Below, piece after piece: positions 56,875 through 64,000 of a stretch of 64,000 nt of DNA. Origin of the DNA: an uncultured Acidimicrobiales bacterium (lineage in GTDB: Bacteria > Actinomycetota > Acidimicrobiia > Acidimicrobiales > Aldehydirespiratoraceae); contig CATOTC010000001.1 in assembly GCA_951812975.1 (NCBI GenBank), positions 962,001 to 1,026,000 of the forward strand, read 5' to 3'. Made by a program: the position numbers and the translations under genes. Position 1 is the stretch's first letter. Every line of letters starts with the position of its first letter. Under the pieces are notes generated by a model. It was not told the DNA's origin. It worked only from the letters and a program-made list of their open reading frames with translations, and did not search any database.

Positions 56875-57096
56875 GTGACCGATATCTTGATCCGAGACGT
56901 TCCTGAGAACGTGGTAGCCGAAATTGATGTCAAGGCAGCGACTGCGGGACTCTCACGGGCCGAATACCTGCGACGAGTGCTGTTGCGCGAACAAGCCGAC
57001 TCATCAAGCGAGGTGACCGTCGAATCCTTGGCGCGAATCGCGGAGATGTGCAGCGACCTGGGGCGGCCGGAGGTGATGGCCGGCGCTTGGACGTGA
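56875..57096 (+). CDS. vapB: Ribbon-helix-helix antitoxin (VapB/FitA-like)
   Basis: [38 protein letters not shown]. Confidence 0.85.
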   Translation: MTDILIRDVPENVVAEIDVKAATAGLSRAEYLRRVLLREQADSSSEVTVESLARIAEMCSDLGRPEVMAGAWT

Positions 57097-57536
57097 CCAC
57101 ATGGCTTGCCGACAAGTCTGCTCTGGCGCGACTTGCCCTGAGCCCGGACGCCGAGAGATGGGCCTTGAACATTCAGCGTGGTCGCGTACGCGTAACCACC
57201 GTGACTCTTCTTGAGGTCGGATTCTCCACACGATCGGCGGCCGATTATCGTGCCACGCTTGCCGAGTCGCCGGTCGCGCTCATGCCCGTTGAGTACCTGA
57301 CGCCCAAAATAGAGGCCCGAGCGCTCGATGTGCAGTTGGCGTTGGCGAACAGGGGGCATCACCGAGCGCCGTCGATCCCCGACCTGCTGATCGCGGCGAC
57401 AGCCGAAATGTCTCGACTCACCGTTCTCCACGTCGACAAAGACTTCGAGTTGATCGCAGACGTCACAGGCCAGCCAATGGAGACTCTCCGCCTCAACCCG
57501 GATCACCCGGAGACGAACCCGACCGGCACCGAATGA
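57093..57536 (+). CDS. vapC: PIN-domain toxin (VapC-like)
   Basis: GTG start overlapping antitoxin stop; [11 protein letters not shown]...[11 protein letters not shown]...[33 protein letters not shown]. Confidence 0.88.
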   Translation: MTTWLADKSALARLALSPDAERWALNIQRGRVRVTTVTLLEVGFSTRSAADYRATLAESPVALMPVEYLTPKIEARALDVQLALANRGHHRAPSIPDLLIAATAEMSRLTVLHVDKDFELIADVTGQPMETLRLNPDHPETNPTGTE

Positions 57537-57750
57537 CGGCTCGCGACCGAGTCCCGCTGACCCTCCACACCGCGGAGCGCTCCCCCGGTCGTGCGGGCTG
57601 CAACGGCGATGGGAGCTTTCGCGGTGGCGCCGTTGTCCGCGCTGCTGTCCCTCTCACGGTCGTTCAGTACGGAGTGTCAATCTCGGTTAGACCGCCTAGA
57701 TGGAGGTGCAGGGCTTCGGGCATTTCGATCGCACCGTTGTGTCACACTCA

Positions 57751-58542
57751 TCAGATCCAGCCAAGTACCTCCGCGACGATATAACCGATGGAAACCAAGC
57801 TTGCGAGAAACGCCACAATTCGCCGGCTCTTTGTCCAGGATGGCGAGTCGTCGCGATCATCGTCAACCCTAAGGTTGGCCGATGACCCCTCGGACGATTG
57901 AGCTGACTGAACAGTCACCCGGGCACCCTCCCCGTACACAGCAACGTTGACGGCCTGATCCACCGCACCAGCCGTCGGCAGGGCCGACGAAGAGGGCGTG
58001 CCGGCGCGCATCTCGGCGACTAGTTCTGCGAGAGTTGTGCGCACCTGGTCAATGACTCCGTGAATGGCCACGCCACTGATTGACCAGTAGAGCGCCGTGA
58101 TCCGCTGGAACCGATTGCCACTTTCTTCATCCATTAGCGATCCGATTTCACTGGCCATCGGAAGCGACAGGTATACAAAGCCATTATCAGAGCGGTCCGC
58201 TGAAGCGGCCGCAGCTTCGAGTGCTCCGATTCCCTCTAGGAAAGTGTACTGATTTGAAATTTCTTCCTGAGTGACGTTGGGAATGGATGACGCAGCGATC
58301 TGTTGGCGTTTCACGATCGCGTTTCCCGTTACCCCGTCGGCTAAAATCGCTGCGCCGACGGTGCGATAGTCGGGGGCATCGTCTTTCGAGTCATAGCCAC
58401 GAAGCTCTCGGGTGGCCCACTCGCGCAACTCGATCGAACCAGCCTTCCCACCTAGTACGACACACTTCCGCAGGGTGTCAGCGAGTGGCTGAGATGTCAG
58501 TACGTCGCGCTCGATCTGCTCAAGAAGGGTCAATTTGGCCAT
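57751..58542 (-). CDS. AbiTii-like domain protein with C-terminal transmembrane helix
   Basis: LLEQIERDVLTSQPLADTLRKCVVLGGKAGSIELREWATRELRGYDSKDDAPDYRTVGA resembles the AbiTii family; terminal TM IVAFLASLVSIGYIVAEVLG. Confidence 0.7.
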   Translation of the reverse strand: MAKLTLLEQIERDVLTSQPLADTLRKCVVLGGKAGSIELREWATRELRGYDSKDDAPDYRTVGAAILADGVTGNAIVKRQQIAASSIPNVTQEEISNQYTFLEGIGALEAAAASADRSDNGFVYLSLPMASEIGSLMDEESGNRFQRITALYWSISGVAIHGVIDQVRTTLAELVAEMRAGTPSSSALPTAGAVDQAVNVAVYGEGARVTVQSAQSSEGSSANLRVDDDRDDSPSWTKSRRIVAFLASLVSIGYIVAEVLGWI

Positions 58543-58600
58543 GGGTCTTACTACTCGTCACTCAGGGAAGATGGCATTGAAGTACACGATCGACGCCAAC

Positions 58601-61600
58601 TCATGTGGTCAAGCGTGATCGAACGTCGTCGGCGAGCAGTCGATCGCGATCCTCTTCTGAGAGGGTGCGGATACAGGAGCCGGTTGCATCGTCACGGGTG
58701 ACGTGCATCACGGTGTCTACATACTCGGCAACGGGCTGGAGATGCGAGATGAGGGCGACCATCTTCCCGCCGCCTGCGACCTTGCCAAGTGTCGCGAGTG
58801 CGGTTTCTAGGGCGTTGGCGTCGAGCGATCCAAATCCCTCGTCGACAAACACGGCGTCGAGGCGGCCACCGCCCCGCGACGCGATCTCGACCAATGCGAG
58901 AGCGAGAGCAAGGGACGCCTGGAAGCGCTCGCCGCCGGACAATGCCTCCGGAGCACGGATCTCGCCGGAGGCGAGGTACTTCACTCCAAAGTCGGACACG
59001 AAACCAAACCGGTTGTTGGAGATGGTCTTCAGTCGCCGGGACGCCTCCGCCAGCAATTCAGCTTCACGCATCTCGAGGAGGTAGTCGACGAACTGGTTGT
59101 TGGCCAGAGCAGCGACGAGCACGACAAGGTTGTAATAGAAGGGGTCGACCACGCCCAAGACTTCGTCGACATGAGCCGCCGCAGTTGCATCGGCAGTTGC
59201 TGCCGCTAGCTGCTCCTCCGCACGGCTCACGTCACCAACCGCCTCGCCGTGCGCGCCATGGAGGGCATCGACGGTGTCGCAGTCAACGTCGGAGAGTATT
59301 CGAGCCAGTTGGGCTTCACACGAAGCGACAACGCCCTCCACAGTGGTAGACACCTCGGTAGCCGTCGCCATCATCACGTTGGCTGCCTTGAGCGCGGCAT
59401 CAGCGGCTTCGATCGTGGCCGCGAGATCGGTGGTCACCGCACCTTCATCGAGAGTGTGTAGGGCGTCAAGATCCAACGACACCTCTAGGGGCGCCACGCC
59501 GACGCAAACCCGGCCAGCAGCAACGACGTCACGCACGCGAGCCAAGTAGATATTGATCTCACGAATGGCTCTCCGTGCGGGATCCGTAACTTCCTCGGCT
59601 ACTTCAGCCCGGACCCTGGCGTCAACTTCCATGGCATCAAATCGGCATTGCTCCGCTTCCGTCCGCCGACGGCTTAGGTCGTCAAGCAAAGTGACGACCG
59701 CCGCACACCGACGATGAAGGTCCGCGAGCACATCGACTGTCACAGGACTACCGGTCCGCCAGACCGAGGGCATCTCGGCTACTAGTGCGTTGTGAGCTTC
59801 GACCTTCTGGGCGGCATCGGCTAGATCTTTCTTAACGGAACTCAGTTGTTCGGTATAGAGAGCGTCGGCGGTGCGAAGTTCGACCTTCGCAGTCGTTAAC
59901 TCCTCGCGAGCTTGTCGCTCGTTGCTCGCGGCATGCTCTACAGCAAGCTCTGCTGCACTGAGAGCGTCCGTGAGGCTGGCGATTGCCTCTTCAGCGTCCT
60001 CGCAGGTTGGGTCGGCGCCTGATTCTCTTACGCGCTTTTCCAAACCAGCGACGGCGCTAGCCGCTTCCTCCGAGGACCTCGAAGCGACAGACGCACCCTC
60101 GCGAGCACGCGCGTGGGCCTGTCGGGTCTCTTCGGCACCACTCCGGGCAGCGTTGAGTGCACTTTCAGTCGAGTCAACTGCATCGTGGGCTGAATGTAGA
60201 TCGGGACTCTCCGGTGGCTCGAAACCCTCTGGCAGGTCTCGACTACAGACTGGGCAGTCGTCGCCGGGTCCATGGCCTTCAGCAACAACAGCGACCGCGT
60301 TCTCACGCTGTGCGTTCTCATACACGCGGCGAGCATCCAGGTCGGTTTGCTTGGCCAGATCTACCGCAGCTTGCGCGACATTCACGATCTGTTCCATCTC
60401 ACTGACTCGGGCCGTAGCGACTCTTTCGGCCGCGGCGGTTTCCGCCACCTTGCCGCGCGCCTCGTTCAGCTTCTCGAACAGATTGCGGGCCTTTTCGGTC
60501 CGCGTACGAGCGTAATCAAGGTGGCTCTGGGCTTCGGTGCTCACCGCCTCAGCCTCGGCCAGCGCAGTGCTCAGAGTCGACGGCACCTCTGTCTGGGGGG
60601 CCTGGGCTTGAACCTTGCGAAGCTCGCTCTGCGACTTCTCCAGTCGTTCGAGATCGCTCGGCATCGCGTCAGCGGCATCGGCAAGATGAGACGTCGCAAT
60701 CGTCAGGGCGTCGCGTGAACCGAAACCAGCTAATGCAGTAGCTGCGTCGGCATCGATGCTTGCGATGTCCCGCTCGGCCTGATTCTTGTCGGCATCTGCT
60801 CGGTCGAGTTCTCCTAGGAGGTGGGTTCCGCGCTCGAGACAGGAGCGGAGGGTGGCGGTTGGATCGCAGTCAAAACCGGGGACAGCGGCGAGAGCGGAAT
60901 TCAAAGGGCCGAGGGTACGGCTGATGCGTTCGCTGATTTGGCGTGGCTCGACGACGGCCTCGATCGCATCAGCGAGGCGTTGCTGCCGTGCGGCGGCTGC
61001 TTCCGACCGCTCCTTCGCGTCGGAGACGATCAGGTTCGGGTCGGCGGGAAGGTTCGCTCGGCGCTCGGTGTAGCGCGTGTACGTGTCCCTGACCTTATCG
61101 CGGTAGGCCGTTGCTAACCCGCGGGTACGATCGATGTCGCTCAGCCCGAGGATCGACTTGAGGATTTCATTTCGCTCGCTCTCGGTCGATCGTAGGAGTT
61201 CGTCGAATCGGCCTTGGGGCATGACAACGGCGCGGGTGAACTGTTCGCATTCGAGGCCGAGCAACTCCTCGACTCGCTTCGTCACCTCACGTGCGCCGTC
61301 GACCATCGGTGCATGGTTGGTGGTGGATTCGAGCTTGTCGACAGGAGACGCTTTCGAACGGCGACGCGCCCGGGTGACTTTCCAGGTGTGGCCTCCAGCG
61401 TCAAAGGTCAGTTCGACACGCCACAGATTCTCTCCGTCGGCGATGAGGTCGGCGATGTTCCCGCCCCCTGACCATGTCTTTCGGCCGTACAGAGCTAGGC
61501 AAAGAGCCTCGATGATGGTGGACTTGCCCGCGCCGGTGTCACCGATGATCGCAAAAAGGTCGAGATCGTCGAATGAAATCTCGGTCGACTGCCGGTACGA

Positions 61601-61657
61601 CCGCAGGCCAGAGAACGTGAGCAGGCGAGGTCGCACGTCAGGTGTCTCCCTCGTCAC
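58601..61657 (-). CDS. sbcC: SbcC/Rad50-like SMC ATPase
   Basis: LFAIIGDTGAGKSTIIEALCLALYGRKTW; CPVC zinc hook; ALSGGERFQASLALALALVEIA; LDAVFVDEGFGSLD. Confidence 0.93.
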   Translation of the reverse strand: MTRETPDVRPRLLTFSGLRSYRQSTEISFDDLDLFAIIGDTGAGKSTIIEALCLALYGRKTWSGGGNIADLIADGENLWRVELTFDAGGHTWKVTRARRRSKASPVDKLESTTNHAPMVDGAREVTKRVEELLGLECEQFTRAVVMPQGRFDELLRSTESERNEILKSILGLSDIDRTRGLATAYRDKVRDTYTRYTERRANLPADPNLIVSDAKERSEAAAARQQRLADAIEAVVEPRQISERISRTLGPLNSALAAVPGFDCDPTATLRSCLERGTHLLGELDRADADKNQAERDIASIDADAATALAGFGSRDALTIATSHLADAADAMPSDLERLEKSQSELRKVQAQAPQTEVPSTLSTALAEAEAVSTEAQSHLDYARTRTEKARNLFEKLNEARGKVAETAAAERVATARVSEMEQIVNVAQAAVDLAKQTDLDARRVYENAQRENAVAVVAEGHGPGDDCPVCSRDLPEGFEPPESPDLHSAHDAVDSTESALNAARSGAEETRQAHARAREGASVASRSSEEAASAVAGLEKRVRESGADPTCEDAEEAIASLTDALSAAELAVEHAASNERQAREELTTAKVELRTADALYTEQLSSVKKDLADAAQKVEAHNALVAEMPSVWRTGSPVTVDVLADLHRRCAAVVTLLDDLSRRRTEAEQCRFDAMEVDARVRAEVAEEVTDPARRAIREINIYLARVRDVVAAGRVCVGVAPLEVSLDLDALHTLDEGAVTTDLAATIEAADAALKAANVMMATATEVSTTVEGVVASCEAQLARILSDVDCDTVDALHGAHGEAVGDVSRAEEQLAAATADATAAAHVDEVLGVVDPFYYNLVVLVAALANNQFVDYLLEMREAELLAEASRRLKTISNNRFGFVSDFGVKYLASGEIRAPEALSGGERFQASLALALALVEIASRGGGRLDAVFVDEGFGSLDANALETALATLGKVAGGGKMVALISHLQPVAEYVDTVMHVTRDDATGSCIRTLSEEDRDRLLADDVRSRLTT

Positions 61658-63047
61658 CGATCAGGGCAGCAATGATTCCGCTCTCGGCAATCTCGACGTC
61701 ACTCTCGGTGGTGGTTGCGGCGTGGATCTCCTCGAACAGGCTTGCTACCCGCTCTGGGTCCGCTCCGTGGGCATTGTGCCGGTCGACTAGGGCCTGTCCG
61801 TGCTCGGCGAACCACCCTCTGAACAGCTGGGTCGGGGTCTCTGTGATCTCCGGCACCTCGACCTCGTCGGCGACGTTGACATCTGGACGGCGAGCATCGA
61901 CTACTGACACGACACATGCATCAGGAAGGGCAGCGTGGACTGCGGCCGTGAGTGTGTCGTACCCCGGAATCTCGAGCGACACCGTGTCGTTCTCCTCGAA
62001 CCCGTCGCCTTTTCGCTCGTGCTCGACGGTTACCTCGACCAAGTCGTGGCCCAGAACAGCAGCTCGCTCAGCGAGGGCCGAGTACGGCGCTCTTATGCGG
62101 TGAATTCGCCGACCTGCCGTGAGGGCGACGTCGTAGATCTTGGTGGGTCGGCCCGGGGTGAGATCTGCAACAACCAACTGCTTGGTCTCTCCCTCCTCGC
62201 CGAAGTCGATCTCGAGGATCGAGCCGGCGTAACGGCCGCGGTTGTCCGCAACGGCCTGAGCGATGTGTATGTGTCCGAAGGCCAGATAGCCGTAAACACT
62301 GTCAATGTGGGTCGGGTCGGTGGCGTACTCGGAGGAGACATGGATCTCCTTTTCGGTGGACGTACGCGCGCTGGATACATGCAGGTGGGACGCGAACACG
62401 GCCACGTCAGCTGAAGTGTCGAAATCGACGAATGCCGACTTGGCGAGGAGGTCACAGATCTTTCGGACGCTGTCGGCGTAGGTCGCGTTGGCCGCAAGGA
62501 TGTCGTCAAAATCGCCAAGTACGCGGTTTGCGTGAAGGAACGGCAGTCCGGCTACTCGCAGACGACCGCCCGCCTGGGTGGAGAGGGTCAGCACCGCTCC
62601 GTGAGCGGCCGTGGTCGGACGGTGCATCACCCTGATGCGCGTCGGTGAGAACGCCAACGGATCGTACGAATTCTCGCTCGCCAGTTCAGGGACGGGATCG
62701 CCGACGGCAACACCGAGCGTCTCCATAGCGATGGCCGAGTCGTGGTTGCCGGCTAGCACCGCCACAGGAGCGATCTCACCCAGTTCTCGAAGCGCTCGGA
62801 TTGCCCGTCCGAAGTCGGCCATGGCCGGCCGGCCGCTGTTGAAGAGATCGCCGGTGTGGATGATCGCGTCGGGTTGCACGGCGACGGCAATTTCGATGAT
62901 TTCAGCGATGACGCTGTCGTGGTCAACTTCACGCGGCTCGTCGCGAACGGTGACTCCAAGGTGCCAGTCGGACGTGTGCAGCACGCGCACAGCGGTCTCG
63001 GGACGGGCGGGCACGGCATCCGACGAGAGGGTGCGCAGAGAATTCAC
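61638..63047 (-). CDS. sbcD: SbcD/Mre11-like nuclease
   Basis: RVLHTSDWHLGVTV...AIIHTGDLFNSGRPAM...VAVLAGNHDSAIAMETLG. Confidence 0.92.
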   Translation of the reverse strand: MNSLRTLSSDAVPARPETAVRVLHTSDWHLGVTVRDEPREVDHDSVIAEIIEIAVAVQPDAIIHTGDLFNSGRPAMADFGRAIRALRELGEIAPVAVLAGNHDSAIAMETLGVAVGDPVPELASENSYDPLAFSPTRIRVMHRPTTAAHGAVLTLSTQAGGRLRVAGLPFLHANRVLGDFDDILAANATYADSVRKICDLLAKSAFVDFDTSADVAVFASHLHVSSARTSTEKEIHVSSEYATDPTHIDSVYGYLAFGHIHIAQAVADNRGRYAGSILEIDFGEEGETKQLVVADLTPGRPTKIYDVALTAGRRIHRIRAPYSALAERAAVLGHDLVEVTVEHERKGDGFEENDTVSLEIPGYDTLTAAVHAALPDACVVSVVDARRPDVNVADEVEVPEITETPTQLFRGWFAEHGQALVDRHNAHGADPERVASLFEEIHAATTTESDVEIAESGIIAALIGDEGDT

Positions 63048-64000
63048 TGTCGTCCCAGAATCTGTTCGGCATCGATGTCGTCGTCCGCCGAGCCCAGCAC
63101 CTCGGCGACGCGAGTGGCGTACGGCGGGTAGGGGAACCTCACGGGCACAGGGGCTGGCAGCATGGGCTGGCTCGTAATCATGGTGCCGGGCGGAACGATC
63201 TGGGCCCGCGCCCTCATCGTCTGGGGAAGGAACCCAAGCTCGGTGGCTTCAGACGCCTTGATCTGTCCTACTACCTCAAGCGAGGCGTTGTTCGTGATGT
63301 CACGGGCCACTCCTGACGGGTTCTGTTGTGCGCCGATAAGGATTACACCGAGTGACCGACCGCGTGCGGCAACATCAACCAGCAGGTGCTTGATCGGCGA
63401 TCCGCCCTGACGAGGCGCATACTTGTTGAGTTCGTCGAGCACGACGAAGGTCTTTCCGGTCGCGGTGGAGTTCTCGTGCTGCGACCAGATGTGGTGGAGG
63501 ACGGATGCGACCACGAAGCGCTGCGCGTCTGCGTGAAGCGCGTGGACATCGACCACCGAGACCTGGGAAGACAGGTCGACCTCGGTGAGCCCCGCCCGGA
63601 TCAGGCGCCGGAGCCGAGGGGTGGCCTTCCACAACCGCCGAACGAACGCTTGTTGGGTCGCTGCCGTTGTGCCCCCGCACCACATCGGGTCATAGCCGGG
63701 TGAGCCCTCGGTGACCATCCCCGACACGAACTCAACCAGACCGTCGAGGTCTTCGACCACGAGGCCGTCGCCAGCCAATCGAGGGTTGCTGACCTTGTAG
63801 GCACGAAACTGGCGGGCGGCCGACTCCCACGTCGACGGCACTGGGAGCACCTGACTGTCGGGGTTGACGAGCACGATACGCCCGTTGTCGTCGCCCGCTA
63901 GAGGCCAGGCCCAGCGGAGCAGTTGGAGTCGTACGACTTGCTCGATGAACGAGAGCTGCCCCGACTCAAGATCGTCAAACAGGTACTCCAGCAACCCGGC
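63044..64000 (-). CDS. herA: HerA-like DNA translocase ATPase (5' end outside window)
   Basis: GKTFVVLDELNKYAPRQGGSPIKHLLVDVAARGRSLGVILIGAQQNPSGVARDITNNASLEVVGQI; ATGA overlap with sbcD. Confidence 0.82.
   Translation of the reverse strand, partial: AGLLEYLFDDLESGQLSFIEQVVRLQLLRWAWPLAGDDNGRIVLVNPDSQVLPVPSTWESAARQFRAYKVSNPRLAGDGLVVEDLDGLVEFVSGMVTEGSPGYDPMWCGGTTAATQQAFVRRLWKATPRLRRLIRAGLTEVDLSSQVSVVDVHALHADAQRFVVASVLHHIWSQHENSTATGKTFVVLDELNKYAPRQGGSPIKHLLVDVAARGRSLGVILIGAQQNPSGVARDITNNASLEVVGQIKASEATELGFLPQTMRARAQIVPPGTMITSQPMLPAPVPVRFPYPPYATRVAEVLGSADDDIDAEQILGRQ

Noticed and set aside
1-64000. tRNA/rRNA genes
   Set aside because: No T-loop (GGTTCRANNCC) with compatible acceptor stem, and no rRNA-like segments, noticed by eye; tRNAscan-SE would be decisive.

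Overview
64-kb chromosomal window of a high-GC actinobacterium (WhiB protein, F420-type LLM oxidoreductase, SenX3-RegX3-type Pst locus). Most of it is ordinary core metabolism: sdhCAB, mdh, icd, sucCD, purH, pcrA, the complete pstSCAB-phoU-senX3-regX3 locus, pdxH, a paired CrcB/Fluc exporter and a haem/siderophore uptake operon. Strongest observations: (1) a WhiB7-like gene whose leader holds an unlisted 46-codon uORF, an 18-bp terminator-like hairpin, and a near-copy of the hairpin 3' arm inside the uORF, i.e. a readable attenuator. (2) Two DUF4143 AAA ATPase genes, each directly preceded by direct repeats of exactly 23-bp period but unrelated sequence. The second gene plus its repeats is bracketed by a 26-bp imperfect direct repeat that re-creates the 3' end of the neighbouring crcB, which suggests an undescribed integrating cassette. 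(3) A HerA-SbcD-SbcC-AbiTii-like gene run next to VapBC and the DUF4143 cassette (defence/repair island). (4) A dispersed 20-nt repeat in both orientations inside two protein termini and one intergenic region, plus many codon-multiple minisatellites at gene ends. (5) Operator-like palindromes abutting start codons of iron-uptake and toxin-antitoxin genes. No tRNA, rRNA or CRISPR array was recognised. All family calls come from reading the translations; no database search was run.
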